Counted from the first letter of the stretch, positions 20,977 to 29,278 are shown. The stretch: DNA of 38,962 nucleotides from JAEZHK01 sp040768845 (GCA_040768845.1 JAXGME010000013.1:1-38962); one strand, 5' to 3'. Made by a program: numbers and translations. The notes: a model not told the origin generated them from the sequence alone.

Positions 20977-23619
20977 CTACGCCTTCGCGTTTTTCTCGAT
21001 GATGGCCGCGTGGGCCGCCGCAAGGCGGGCGATCGGCACGCGGAACGGGGAGCAGCTCACGTAGTCAAGGCCCACGTTGTGGCAGAAGATGACGGAGGAC
21101 TGGTCGCCGCCGTGCTCGCCGCAGATGCCCAGCTTGATGCCCGGGCGGGTCTTGCGGCCCAGCTCCGCGGCCATCTTGATCAGCTTGCCCACGCCGTGCT
21201 GGTCCAGATGCTGGAAGGGGTCGGACTCGAAGATCTTCTTCGCGTAGTAGGCTTCCAGGAACTTGCCGGCGTCGTCGCGGGAGAAGCCGTAGGTCATCTG
21301 GGTCAGGTCGTTGGTGCCGAAGGAGAAGAACTCGGCCTCGCGGGCGATCTCGTCGGCGGTGACGGCCGCGCGGGGGATCTCGATCATCGTGCCCACCTTG
21401 AAGTCGATCTTGATGTTCTTCTCGTCCATGACCTTCTCGGCGGTTTCCATGACGATCTTGCGGACAAAGGCCAGCTCCTTGGCGTCGCCCACCAGCGGGA
21501 TCATGATCTCGGGGTGGATGTCAAAGCCCTTCTCGGCGCGCACCTCGATGGCGGCCTCGATGACGGCGCGGGTCTGCATCTCGGCGATCTCGGGGAAGGT
21601 GACGGCCAGGCGGCAGCCGCGGTGGCCCAGCATCGGGTTCATCTCGTGCAGCTGGTCGATCTTGGCGGTCACGGCGGCGGGGGTGGTGCCCAGCTCGCGG
21701 GCGATGGCCGCGATTTCTTCCTTCATGGACTTGGCGGGCAGGAACTCGTGCAGCGGCGGGTCAAGGTAGCGGATGGTCACCGGGCGCTCGCCCATGACCT
21801 CGTAGATGCCCTTGAAGTCGCCCTTCTGCATCGGCAGCAGCTTGGCCAGCGCGGCGCGGCGCTGGGCCTCGGTGTCGGCCAGGATCATCTCGCGCACGGC
21901 GGCAATGCGGTCCGCGGCGAAGAACATGTGCTCGGTGCGGGTCAGGCCGATGCCCTCCGCGCCAAACTTGATGGCGACCGCCGCGTCGTGGGGCGTGTCG
22001 GCGTTGGTGCGCACCTTCAGGCGGCGCGCCTCGTCGGCCCAGCCCATCAGCGTGGCAAAGTCGCCGGACACGTCGGCTTCGATGGTCGGAATCGAGCCCG
22101 CGTACACGTTGCCGGTGGAGCCGTCGATGGACAGGAAGTCGCCCTCCTTGAAGCAGGCGTCACAGACACCCAGCGTCTTCTCCTCTTCGTCGATGCGCAG
22201 ATCGGAGCAGCCGGCCACGCAGCAGGTGCCCATGCCGCGGGCGACGACCGCCGCGTGGGAGGTCATGCCGCCGCGCCCGGTCAGGATGCCCTGGGAGTGG
22301 TTCATGCCCTCGATGTCCTCGGGCGAGGTCTCCAGCCGGACAAGCAACACCTTCTGGCCGCTCTTGGCGGCGGCGACGGCTTCGTCGGCGGTAAAGTAGA
22401 TCTGGCCGCAGGCGGCGCCGGGGGAGGCGGGCAGGCCCTTGGCGATGGGCTTCGCGGCCTTGATCGCCTTCGGGTCAAACTGCGGGTGCAAAAGCGCGTC
22501 CAACTGGCGCGGCTCGACCATCATCACGGCCTCTTCCTTGGTGCGCATGCCCTCGCTCACCAGGTCCACCGCGATTTTGAGGGCGGCGGCGGCGGTGCGC
22601 TTGCCGTTTCTCGTCTGCAGCATGTAGAGCTTGCCGCGCTCAATGGTGTATTCCATGTCCTGCATGTCGCGGAAGTGCTTCTCCAGCTTCTCCGCCACGG
22701 CCACGAACTCCGCGTACACCTCGGGCATGACTTCCTTCAGCGTGGAGATCTCCTGCGGGGTGCGCACGCCGGCCACCACGTCCTCGCCCTGGGCGTTGAT
22801 CAGATATTCGCCGTAGAGCTTCTTCTCGCCGGTGGAGGGGTTGCGGGTGAAGGCGACGCCGGTGCCGGAGGTATCACCCATGTTGCCGAACACCATCGCC
22901 TGCACGTTGACGGCCGTGCCCCAGTCGCTGGGGATGTCGTTCATGCGGCGGTAGTAAATGGCGCGGGGGTTGTCCCAGGAGCGGAACACGGCCTTGATGG
23001 CCTCGATCAGCTGCACCTTGGGGTCCTGCGGAAAGGCCTCGCCCTTTTCGGCTTCGTACAGCTTCTTGAACTTTTTGACCAGTTCCTTGAGATCGTCCGC
23101 GGTCAGCTGGGTGTCGAACTGGACGTGCTTCTCTTCCTTCATCGCGTCCAGGATGCGCTCGAACTTGGACTTGGAAACGTCCATCACGACGTCGGAGAAC
23201 ATCATGATGAAGCGGCGGTAGGAGTCATAGGCAAAGCGTTCGTTCTGGGTGAGCCTGGACAGGCCCTCGACAGCCACGTCGTTGAGGCCGAGGTTGAGGA
23301 TGGTGTCCATCATGCCGGGCATGGAGGCGCGCGCGCCCGAGCGGACGGAGACCAGGAACGGGCTCTCCAGATCGCCGAACTTCTTGCCGCAGATGACCTC
23401 GGTTTCGGCCAGCGCAGCGTCAATCTGCTTCAGGATCTCGTCGTTGATCTTGCCGCCGTCGGCGTAGTAGGCAGTGCAGGCTTCGGTCGTCACGGTAAAG
23501 CCCTGCGGAACGGGCAGCCCCAGGCTGGACATCTCCGCGAGGTTCGCACCCTTTCCGCCCAGAAGGTTGCGCATGGAGGCGTTTCCTTCCTTGAAGAGAT
23601 AGACATACTTGTGTGCCAT
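20977..23619 (-). CDS. ppdK: Pyruvate,phosphate dikinase
   Basis: Interconverts pyruvate, ATP and phosphate with PEP, AMP and pyrophosphate; in anaerobes it often runs as a PPi-saving glycolytic step. The 880 residues are the normal length. The N-terminal ATP-grasp domain starts with GGKGANLAEM. The phosphohistidine loop GGMTSHAAVVARG puts the His at 455, the numbering known from the Clostridium symbiosum enzyme, which supports the start at 23619. The C-terminal TIM barrel has GIGLTRTEHMFF, IRYLDPPLHEFLP, GICGEHGGD and SCSPFRVPIARLA. A GGGGGAG site lies four bases before the ATG. It is a single-gene unit, and no PPDK regulatory protein gene is in view. A long antisense open frame over it is only a codon-bias shadow. 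Confidence 0.97.
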   Translation of the reverse strand: MAHKYVYLFKEGNASMRNLLGGKGANLAEMSSLGLPVPQGFTVTTEACTAYYADGGKINDEILKQIDAALAETEVICGKKFGDLESPFLVSVRSGARASMPGMMDTILNLGLNDVAVEGLSRLTQNERFAYDSYRRFIMMFSDVVMDVSKSKFERILDAMKEEKHVQFDTQLTADDLKELVKKFKKLYEAEKGEAFPQDPKVQLIEAIKAVFRSWDNPRAIYYRRMNDIPSDWGTAVNVQAMVFGNMGDTSGTGVAFTRNPSTGEKKLYGEYLINAQGEDVVAGVRTPQEISTLKEVMPEVYAEFVAVAEKLEKHFRDMQDMEYTIERGKLYMLQTRNGKRTAAAALKIAVDLVSEGMRTKEEAVMMVEPRQLDALLHPQFDPKAIKAAKPIAKGLPASPGAACGQIYFTADEAVAAAKSGQKVLLVRLETSPEDIEGMNHSQGILTGRGGMTSHAAVVARGMGTCCVAGCSDLRIDEEEKTLGVCDACFKEGDFLSIDGSTGNVYAGSIPTIEADVSGDFATLMGWADEARRLKVRTNADTPHDAAVAIKFGAEGIGLTRTEHMFFAADRIAAVREMILADTEAQRRAALAKLLPMQKGDFKGIYEVMGERPVTIRYLDPPLHEFLPAKSMKEEIAAIARELGTTPAAVTAKIDQLHEMNPMLGHRGCRLAVTFPEIAEMQTRAVIEAAIEVRAEKGFDIHPEIMIPLVGDAKELAFVRKIVMETAEKVMDEKNIKIDFKVGTMIEIPRAAVTADEIAREAEFFSFGTNDLTQMTYGFSRDDAGKFLEAYYAKKIFESDPFQHLDQHGVGKLIKMAAELGRKTRPGIKLGICGEHGGDQSSVIFCHNVGLDYVSCSPFRVPIARLAAAHAAIIEKNAKA

Positions 23620-23669
23620 ATTACTCCCCCTAACCATGATTATTCATATTTTTTACAACCGCAAATTTT

Positions 23670-23675
23670 ATTATA
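23670..23675 (-). promoter_or_regulatory. -10 box of ppdK
   Basis: TATAAT on the minus strand (23675-23670), in an AT-rich leader 51 bases before the ppdK ATG. No good -35 box is visible; the nearest, ATGCAA, would have a 15-base spacer. Confidence 0.5.
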
Positions 23676-23715
23676 CCGCAGGGTTATGGTTTGCATAGGG
23701 GTTTCCTGTAAAATT

Positions 23716-24525
23716 CTAGTTGTCCGTGACGATTTCAAGCGCAATGTGGTGAAGCGCCGCCGCGCAGCGCGAGAACGAACTGAAAAAACTGCCGTAAATT
23801 TTGCGCGTGGCGGCCAGGCACAGGTAATCCACATAGGCATCCACGATGCCCTGCTGGCTGCTCCGCTCGAGGGAACGCTTTTCGTAGGTCAGGATGCGGC
23901 CGGGAAAGGCCTCGCCGAGCGCGCGCTCCTCCTCCGGTGAATCGGTGGCCAGAAAGAAGGCGACATCCGGATCGGCCTCGGCTTCGCGCCGGAGGCGTTC
24001 GACAAAATCGTCCGTCCGGCTGGATTCGATGGACTTGACGTTGTCGGTGCGGCGGATGTGCACGCCGACGCAGTTGGGCGGAAAGCGCGCGATCACGCCG
24101 TCCGCCAGCGCGCGGATGTCCGGCGCGGGGCGAAAGATGGAATAGTCGTGCCGCTCGTAGTCGCGCTCCAGGCTGTAGCAGGTGGAGGCGTAGAGGCTGC
24201 CCGAAAGCGCCTGGAAGGATTCGGCCGTCAGCGCCTTTTTGGCCTCCCAGTTCTCCACCGTCCGGGCAAACCGGTGGCCCTGGACGCGGCGGGTGAGCTT
24301 GCGGGCGATGCTGCGAAGCCGCATCCGGGGCTTGGTCACATAGGGGCCCTCCACCACGGTCACGTCCCCCGGCAGCGAAAAAAGCCGCGCCGACGGGCAG
24401 TTCATCCCCTCGTCACGCAGCCATACCACGGTCAGGTTCCGGCCGGACGCCCGCGCGGCCGAATAGTAGGAAGCGATGGTGCGCATCCGGTTGCACAACC
24501 CGCCCAGCGGTTCCACGTAGAGCAT
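23716..24525 (-). CDS. Fucosyltransferase-like glycosyltransferase (O-FucT/NodZ-like fold)
   Basis: A 269-residue GT-B-type enzyme without signal peptide or membrane helix. The N-terminus GGLCNRMR (8-15) is the GG-x-x-NR-x donor-site turn shared by alpha-1,2-, alpha-1,6- and protein O-fucosyltransferases. The central GVHIRRTDN (near 150-158) matches their H-x-R-R-x-D/G motif that contacts GDP-fucose. FFLATDSPEE and GSFFSSFS complete the pattern of this superfamily. GGAGGTG stands about six bases before the ATG. It is monocistronic with a consensus promoter, and no other polysaccharide gene is beside it. Transfer of fucose to a surface glycan is the likeliest role but is inferred; no GDP-fucose synthesis gene is in the window. 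Confidence 0.65.
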   Translation of the reverse strand: MLYVEPLGGLCNRMRTIASYYSAARASGRNLTVVWLRDEGMNCPSARLFSLPGDVTVVEGPYVTKPRMRLRSIARKLTRRVQGHRFARTVENWEAKKALTAESFQALSGSLYASTCYSLERDYERHDYSIFRPAPDIRALADGVIARFPPNCVGVHIRRTDNVKSIESSRTDDFVERLRREAEADPDVAFFLATDSPEEERALGEAFPGRILTYEKRSLERSSQQGIVDAYVDYLCLAATRKIYGSFFSSFSRCAAALHHIALEIVTDN

Positions 24526-24556
24526 CCGCGCACCTCCGGCTCAATTGTCGTAGTAG

Positions 24557-24585
24557 AGTATACCCGATGATGGGAAATCTGTCAA
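24557..24585 (-). promoter_or_regulatory. Promoter of the glycosyltransferase gene
   Basis: TTGACA (24585-24580), 17-base spacer, TATACT (24562-24557) on the minus strand. Confidence 0.82.
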
Positions 24586-24652
24586 GAAAAGGCGCGCGCG
24601 AAGGCGCGGCTTTCTTTTCTTCCGGGCGCGGGCCCGGCCTGGTTGCAGGAAA

Positions 24653-24681
24653 TTGACAACCGGGGCAAAAACGTGTATGAT
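24653..24681 (+). promoter_or_regulatory. Promoter of the divergent membrane protein gene
   Basis: TTGACA (24653-24658), 17-base spacer, TATGAT (24676-24681). Between it and the opposite promoter lie about 65 bases with no clear site. Confidence 0.78.
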
Positions 24682-24739
24682 AATCGAAGCAAATCCATGC
24701 GGCCCGCGCGGCCGCTTCCGCAGCGTCAGGAGGGTCCCT

Positions 24740-25459
24740 ATGTCCACACGGCGCAGCCCCGCGCAGTTTCGAAGCAAGGTGACCTCGGTCGTGGTGTTTC
24801 TGATTTCCATTGCGCTGGTGGGCAGCGCGGCCTACCTGGGCTACCGGGCGCTGTCTTTTGACTATTCCGGCTACCTGCCGCCGGGGGCGACGGCCGGCCC
24901 CTTCCTGCCCGACGGCGGCTTTCAGATCGGCACCACCGAGGCACCGATGGATCTCGAGGAGTATGTGGAGCCCACGATGACCCCGGGCCCCACGCTGAGC
25001 CCCACGCCGATCCCGATGGAACTGTACGCCGCCCGGGACACCCGCGTTCTGATGACCGGCACCGACAAGCTGGGCGAGGTGGCGCTGACCCAATGCGAGC
25101 CCTCCTCGGCGGATGGCGGCAAGGTGATGATGGTGCGCGGCTGGGGGTACATCCGGGGCGCGGACGCCGCCGAGAGCCGGGTATACCTGGCGGTTTCCAC
25201 CAAAAACGGCGACGACCACCGCTTTTACGCGGTCATCCGCCAGTCCGGCTCCACCGGCATTCAGCATGACCCGGCCACCGGCAAAAACCTCGACCAGGCG
25301 GACTTCGCGGCCGCCTTCAGCGTGGATACCTACGATGACGGCGAGTACCGGCTGGGGCTTCTGATCCAGGTGATGAACGGCAAGAAGGTGGCCGAAGAAG
25401 CCTATTATCCGCTGGGCGATCAGTACAACTTCGTCGTTTCCGGCGGGAAGATTGAGTAG
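24740..25459 (+). CDS. Membrane-anchored extracytoplasmic protein, unknown function
   Basis: Not recognised. The 239 residues have a basic N-terminus, one membrane helix (about 16-38), then a Pro/Thr/Glu-rich spacer (about 65-92, with TMTPGPTLSPTPIPM). A folded-looking C-terminal domain (about 95-239) is rich in beta-type sequence and ends at VVSGGKIE. There is no cleavage site or lipobox, so it is probably a type II membrane protein with the domain outside. AGGAGGG stands five bases before the ATG. It has its own promoter and a hairpin after the stop. The T-P-x-P spacer style recurs in other surface proteins of this window (27205-28653, 28842-29222, and the GH3 tail). No catalytic motif is visible. 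Confidence 0.75.
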   Translation: MSTRRSPAQFRSKVTSVVVFLISIALVGSAAYLGYRALSFDYSGYLPPGATAGPFLPDGGFQIGTTEAPMDLEEYVEPTMTPGPTLSPTPIPMELYAARDTRVLMTGTDKLGEVALTQCEPSSADGGKVMMVRGWGYIRGADAAESRVYLAVSTKNGDDHRFYAVIRQSGSTGIQHDPATGKNLDQADFAAAFSVDTYDDGEYRLGLLIQVMNGKKVAEEAYYPLGDQYNFVVSGGKIE

Positions 25460-25475
25460 TGTCGGAATGTAAAGC

Positions 25476-25507
25476 GCGGCCCGGGCTCCCAAAGGAGCCC
25501 GGGCCGC
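25476..25507. terminator. Hairpin between two convergent membrane-protein genes
   Basis: A perfect 14-bp stem (25476-25489 with 25494-25507) has a CAAA loop. The tail is weakly U-rich on the minus side (GCTTTACATT) and absent on the plus side. Confidence 0.55.
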
Positions 25508-25538
25508 AGCCGTTAAGACCGGGTGGTTTCCAGCCGCG

Positions 25539-26171
25539 TCAGCCCACGGTGACGCCGCTGCTTTTCAGAAGATCGCTCAGCGGCGGCAGCGTGGCCTCCG
25601 GCGCTTCGCCGGCACCGCCCGCCTCGTCGGAGTCGTCCTCGCTGAAGTCGATGTTGTCCTGAAAATCGCCCTCCGCCAGTTGGTCGTTGCCGACGGGCAG
25701 GTCGCCCTCCTCCAGCTGGTCATCGCCGACGGGCAGGTCGCCCTCCTCCATCTGGTCGTCGCCCACGGGCAGGTCGCCCTCCTCCAGCTGGCCGTCGCCG
25801 GCGTAATAGTCGCCCTCCGCCGGATAGCCGGCATCGACGGCGCCGGGCAGCATCTCCTGGCCGGTCACCTTTTTCCAGAGCCAGAGGCCGGATTCCTGCA
25901 CGATGTTGGGGTTGCGGGAGTAGAGGTACGCCTCGCCCATCAGGGCGCCGATGGAAACGATCAGGACCACGCTGGCGAAGGCCAGCGCAAAAAACCGCTT
26001 CGCCCGGTGCGCCTCGGTGAGCCGCACGGCCTGGCGGCAAAAGCCCGCTACGGACAGAATCAGCCCGACGCCCGGCAGCCAGGAAAGCATGAGGCCGAAC
26101 AGGGATTCCCACAGGCCGCGCGAGATCTTGGCGCTCTCGGTGCGCTCGTGGCTTCTCGAATATTTCGGCAT
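25539..26171 (-). CDS. Two-helix membrane protein with acidic 12-residue repeats
   Basis: Not recognised. The 210 residues have a basic N-terminus and a helix pair (about 22-47 and 60-84). A tail of about 125 residues follows, which the positive-inside rule leaves ambiguous but probably extracytoplasmic. Residues ~118-165 are four 12-residue repeats of the type QLEEGDLPVGDD, the last degenerate, encoded by a 36-bp DNA repeat. The rest of the tail is acidic and Gly-rich (DFSEDDSDEAGGAGE). AAGGGTGA precedes the ATG. Acidic repeats of this sort could bind cations or act as a spacer; neither is shown. The helix-pair-plus-tail layout is like that of the 126-residue protein at 28842-29222. Confidence 0.75.
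   Translation of the reverse strand: MPKYSRSHERTESAKISRGLWESLFGLMLSWLPGVGLILSVAGFCRQAVRLTEAHRAKRFFALAFASVVLIVSIGALMGEAYLYSRNPNIVQESGLWLWKKVTGQEMLPGAVDAGYPAEGDYYAGDGQLEEGDLPVGDDQMEEGDLPVGDDQLEEGDLPVGNDQLAEGDFQDNIDFSEDDSDEAGGAGEAPEATLPPLSDLLKSSGVTVG
25677..25820. repeat. 36-bp tandem repeat, four copies, in frame
   Basis: Units at 25677-25712, 25713-25748, 25749-25784 and 25785-25820. The first three differ at only a few bases, while the fourth has diverged in its second half. The unit length is a multiple of three, so copy-number change would lengthen or shorten the protein by 12 residues without a frameshift. Confidence 0.92.
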
Positions 26172-26266
26172 ACGTCACCCTTCAGTCGAGATATATCGCG
26201 GCAAAGCCGCATCATTCTGCTTATTTTTCAGACGGTTCCCAGGGAGGAAAGTTCCATAAACGAAAA

Positions 26267-27121
26267 TCACAGCCGGCCGCGGGCGGCGCGGGTCTGCGCG
26301 TCCTGACGCACGTCCAGGTCGTGCCGGGCGCGCATCTTGCGCATGATCAGCGCCACCGTCTCCTCAAGCGCTTCGCCCGCCCGGTAGTCCGCAGGGAGCG
26401 CAAAATCCGCCCGGCGCTGCAGCAGCATCTCGTCCGCCAGCGCGCCACCGCCCGGCGCGTATACCACAATCGAGCAGCCGCCCTTGAGCTTGGTCATCTT
26501 CATGCAGGGCACGTCCGTCAGCCCGTCGCCGAAGTAGATCATGTTGGCGAAGGGCACGCGCCGGAGGTATTCCGGCGTGTGGGCGTTGAGATCGTAATCG
26601 TTGGTCACGTCCAGGATGCCCTTGTTGATGCGGAACAGGTACTGGGTCTTGGCGGTGTAGTTGACGTCGGTGGCGGGCCAGATGGCCTCGCCCGCCTCGT
26701 CGTACACGTAGGAGGCCGCAAACACCGCCTTGAACGCGTCGGCGATGCGCGAGCCGTCGATGATCTCCTTGAGGCCGGAGGAGATAATGTAGTGCTCCAC
26801 CCGGACGCCCGCGGCAAGGCCGATGGCGTTGACGCGGTCAAACCAGCCCTCCACGCCGGGATAGAATTCGACAGAGCGCCCCAGGCTCTCCAGCGCGCCC
26901 CGCGTCAGCGGGCGGCCGGCCCGCGCGGCGGCAAAGCGCATCATGTACATGTAGGCCAGTACGCCGTCGGTGCGGTGCGCCACGGCGAAGCGGCGGCAGT
27001 CGGCCCAGAAGGCGTCCGGATCGATGCTGAGGCCCGGCAAAAACCCATACTCCTGCATGTCCTTGGGCGACAGGGTCTTGTCAAAGTCGTAGATGAGCGC
27101 GACGATGGGCGTGGTTTGCAC
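26267..27121 (-). CDS. HAD-superfamily phosphohydrolase
   Basis: Cytoplasmic haloacid-dehalogenase-type phosphatase of 284 residues. Motif I is YDFDKTLS with nucleophile D12 and acid D14. Motif II is the serine of ISSGLK, and motif IV is YFGDGLTDVPCM with the Mg-binding Asp pair. The segment between motifs I and II is helical, a C1-type cap. GTG at 27121 is chosen because AAAGGAGG ends six bases upstream; the ATG nine codons earlier overlaps that site and has none of its own. It is monocistronic on the minus strand, between two membrane-protein genes with a hairpin on its upstream side. The substrate is unknown: the family covers phosphoserine, sugar and nucleotide phosphatases, and the order of motifs here gives no further hint. 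Confidence 0.85.
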   Translation of the reverse strand: MQTTPIVALIYDFDKTLSPKDMQEYGFLPGLSIDPDAFWADCRRFAVAHRTDGVLAYMYMMRFAAARAGRPLTRGALESLGRSVEFYPGVEGWFDRVNAIGLAAGVRVEHYIISSGLKEIIDGSRIADAFKAVFAASYVYDEAGEAIWPATDVNYTAKTQYLFRINKGILDVTNDYDLNAHTPEYLRRVPFANMIYFGDGLTDVPCMKMTKLKGGCSIVVYAPGGGALADEMLLQRRADFALPADYRAGEALEETVALIMRKMRARHDLDVRQDAQTRAARGRL

Positions 27122-27156
27122 GGCGGGCCTCCTTTCACGCTGGAACAAAACAGCGG

Positions 27157-27180
27157 AGGGCAGGGCGTGCGCCCTGCCCT
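27157..27180 (-). terminator. Hairpin downstream of the zinc-ribbon gene
   Basis: A 10-bp stem (27157-27166 with 27171-27180) has a four-base loop. Reading leftward it is followed by TCCGCTGTTTTGTT, a moderate U-rich tail, which fits an end for the gene at 27205-28653. Confidence 0.55.
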
Positions 27181-27204
27181 CATGCGTTTTTTTGCGGAGG
27201 GGTG

Positions 27205-28653
27205 TCAGGCGGAGGGCGCTTCGCCGCCCTCCGGCGCCAGGGAGGGCGCGGGGGTCGCGGCGGGCGCGGGCGTCTTGTCGTCGCCGCGCGGCGCGTCGTC
27301 GGCGAAAAGACGCGCCTGAAGCTCCGGCGTCGCAATGCCGTCCTCCTCCATGCCGATGGCCTTTTGGAAGAGCTTCACCACGGTCTGCGTGGCGGGGCCG
27401 AAGTCGCCGTCCTGGACGCCGTTGAACCAGCCCAGCTTGTGGAGCCGATCCTGCAGGTTTTTGACCTGCTTGCTGTTCTTCATGCCCTTTTTCAGCGTCT
27501 TGTAGGGCACCGGCGTGGCCGTCGGCTCGGGCGTGGGCGTTGCCAGGGTGGAAAGATCCACGCCCTTGGCGATGGCGGAAAGGTCGGCGGCGTTGGTGGT
27601 GGTTTCCAGCTGTTCGATCATGCTGGAGATCAGCGCCCAGTTCTTTTCAGAGCTCGCGGACAGCGAATCCAGCGCGGTGTTGCCGGCGCCGAGGGCCGCA
27701 ATGGCGTCCGTGGTGGTGGCGTCCTCGATGGATTTCTGGACGGCGAGCAGCGTGTCCATGAAGCTCTGGTCGTTTTCCAGCGTCTTTTCGGGCATCAGCG
27801 CCGAGATCTGCTGGCTCTCCGTCTCCTGCTGCTGCATGGCGGCGGCGCCCGTCTGATCCGCGCGCCACAGCTTGATGATGCCGGTGCGGTACTCATCCGT
27901 GACGTGCTGCTTGACCAGCGAAAGGCCGTCGGTGTAGAGCGTGTAGGTGACGCCGGGAATCTTGGCGCGGTTGGCGGTCCTGTCCGCGATGAAGAGGACG
28001 CCCGCGACCAGAAGCGCCACCACCGCCACCACGCCGGCGATGCGGATCAGCCAGCGGTTCAGCCCCGAGCCGCCGCGCGGCGCGTCCGCGCCATCGTGGC
28101 CGGCCTCGTGCTCGTGGGCGGGAATCTCTCCGTCGGCGCCGTCCTCATGGGGGTGCGCGCGGCCCTTGCGCTGGTTCATCTGCTGGATGTAGCGCTGAAC
28201 CTCCGGGCTGATGCCGGTCTTGCGGATGGGCTCCAGGGGTTTGATTTCAATGCCCAGGGAATCTGTCTCCGCGCGGGGTTCGCGCGGCGCCTCGGGCTTT
28301 GCCTCCGGGGCCGGCGCGGCTTCGTCCGTCGAGGGTTCTTCCCCGGCGCCGGGCTCGGCCTCGGCCTCCGGCTCGGCGTCCGCCATGCCGGTGGTCCGGC
28401 GGCCTTCGTCCTCGGCCAGCGCGGGGCGGTAGCTGGTGCGCGAGTAGACATCCCCGTCCTCTTCCGGCGCGGAGGAGTAGGTTGTTTTTGTGTAGGGCGC
28501 GTACCCCTGCTGCTCGGTGCTTCCGGGCACGAAGCGAACCTGGGACGAGGTGTATCCGCTGCCTTCAAACCGGCTGTCGCCGACCGGTTGACCGCAGCTG
28601 GGACAAGCCTTCGCCTCGGGGTTCAGGGTCTTGCCGCACTTGTTGCAAAACAT
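27205..28653 (-). CDS. Zinc-ribbon / single-helix / peptidoglycan-binding-domain membrane protein
   Basis: A 482-residue protein that crosses the membrane once. Residues 1-22 form a zinc ribbon (C3, C6, C17, C20). A long acidic Pro/Glu-rich stretch (about 60-195) follows and ends in a His-rich patch (HPHEDGADGEIPAHEHEAGH). The membrane helix is at 201-223. Outside lies a helical region (about 240-365), a T-P-x-P spacer (371-383), and a peptidoglycan-binding type 1 domain (386-451: LQDRLHKLGWFNGVQDGDFG, then TQTVVKLFQ). A second Pro-rich tail closes it. A GGGAGGG site stands six bases before the ATG. The layout puts a metal-binding cytoplasmic end on a wall-binding outer domain, as would suit a wall sensor or tether; this is inference. 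No enzyme domain is visible. Confidence 0.8.
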   Translation of the reverse strand: MFCNKCGKTLNPEAKACPSCGQPVGDSRFEGSGYTSSQVRFVPGSTEQQGYAPYTKTTYSSAPEEDGDVYSRTSYRPALAEDEGRRTTGMADAEPEAEAEPGAGEEPSTDEAAPAPEAKPEAPREPRAETDSLGIEIKPLEPIRKTGISPEVQRYIQQMNQRKGRAHPHEDGADGEIPAHEHEAGHDGADAPRGGSGLNRWLIRIAGVVAVVALLVAGVLFIADRTANRAKIPGVTYTLYTDGLSLVKQHVTDEYRTGIIKLWRADQTGAAAMQQQETESQQISALMPEKTLENDQSFMDTLLAVQKSIEDATTTDAIAALGAGNTALDSLSASSEKNWALISSMIEQLETTTNAADLSAIAKGVDLSTLATPTPEPTATPVPYKTLKKGMKNSKQVKNLQDRLHKLGWFNGVQDGDFGPATQTVVKLFQKAIGMEEDGIATPELQARLFADDAPRGDDKTPAPAATPAPSLAPEGGEAPSA

Positions 28654-28748
28654 ATCTTGCCCTCCCGTTCAGGGTTGCCTCGGGTTTGCACGATGCGCGC
28701 CGCGCACCGCGTGGCTTCAGCCGTTTGGGCGCATAACAATACAGACTG

Positions 28749-28777
28749 ATTGTACCCTTTATGCCGCGATTCGTCAA
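28749..28777 (-). promoter_or_regulatory. Promoter of the zinc-ribbon gene
   Basis: TTGACG (28777-28772), 17-base spacer, TACAAT (28754-28749), minus strand. It starts three bases after the terminator of the upstream gene. The leader is about 90 bases. Confidence 0.75.
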
Positions 28778-28779
28778 GC

Positions 28780-28812
28780 AAAACCCTCGGAATACGCCGT
28801 ATAAGGGGTTTT
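28780..28812 (-). terminator. Terminator of the 126-residue membrane protein gene
   Basis: On the minus strand AAAACCCC and GGGTTTT arms enclose a small ATAC/GTAT stem. The transcript would end in GGGUUUUGC, directly before the next promoter's TTGACG. Confidence 0.6.
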
Positions 28813-28841
28813 CCGGGGCCTCGGGTGGCGAAGGGCGCGCA

Positions 28842-29222
28842 TTATCCGTTGGGATTGGCCGGCGCCGGCGTTTCCGACGGCTCGGCCGGGGCGGGCGTGG
28901 CGGTGGCGGTGGCCGCCGTCACGGACGCGCCCGCGGCCCCGGTATAGTCGTTTTCCGCGAACTGCCCGGCCGCCTGCTGCGGAACCAGGATGCCGCTGGT
29001 CATCTGATAGCGGATGTAGACGGTCAACATGACCGTCAGCGAAACGAAGGCCACCGCGGTGATCAGCAGCTTGCCGCGGACGGGGCAGCGCACGCCGCGC
29101 CAGAGCATCACGAGCCCCAGCGGCGGTACGAGGACGCAGAGAAGAACCGCCACCCAGACGCGCGCGCTGGGTTTATTGCGCCGGGGGACCTGAAAGACAG
29201 GGGCGTTGCCGGTGGTGCGCAT
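28842..29222 (-). CDS. Small two-helix membrane protein, unknown function
   Basis: Not recognised. The 126 residues have a basic N-terminus (RRNKPSAR), then two membrane helices (about 22-43 and 52-73) joined by a short cysteine-containing basic turn. A ~50-residue tail ends in Ala/Thr/Pro repeats (TATATPAPAEPSETPAPANPNG overall composition). The layout resembles the first part of the 210-residue protein at 25539-26171. ATG at 29222 is chosen because GGGAGG lies seven bases upstream; the ATG five codons before it overlaps that site. It has its own promoter and terminator and lies next to the zinc-ribbon gene in the same direction. No catalytic or binding motif is visible. Confidence 0.7.
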   Translation of the reverse strand: MRTTGNAPVFQVPRRNKPSARVWVAVLLCVLVPPLGLVMLWRGVRCPVRGKLLITAVAFVSLTVMLTVYIRYQMTSGILVPQQAAGQFAENDYTGAAGASVTAATATATPAPAEPSETPAPANPNG

Positions 29223-29249
29223 GGACGAACCTCCCAAAATGGTGGGATT

Positions 29250-29278
29250 ATTATATCAGATAGACGTTCCGGACACAA
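29250..29278 (-). promoter_or_regulatory. Promoter of the small membrane protein gene
   Basis: TTGTGT (29278-29273), 17-base spacer, TATAAT (29255-29250), minus strand. Confidence 0.7.

Noticed and set aside
20761..23940. A 1,059-codon plus-strand open frame across ppdK.
   Set aside because: It is antisense to an intact ppdK with all motifs, and its low-complexity Gly/Val/His/Asp-rich content is the usual shadow of GC-rich codons.
24740..25459. A lipoprotein call for the 239-residue membrane protein.
   Set aside because: There is no cysteine after the hydrophobic segment, so a type II membrane anchor fits better.
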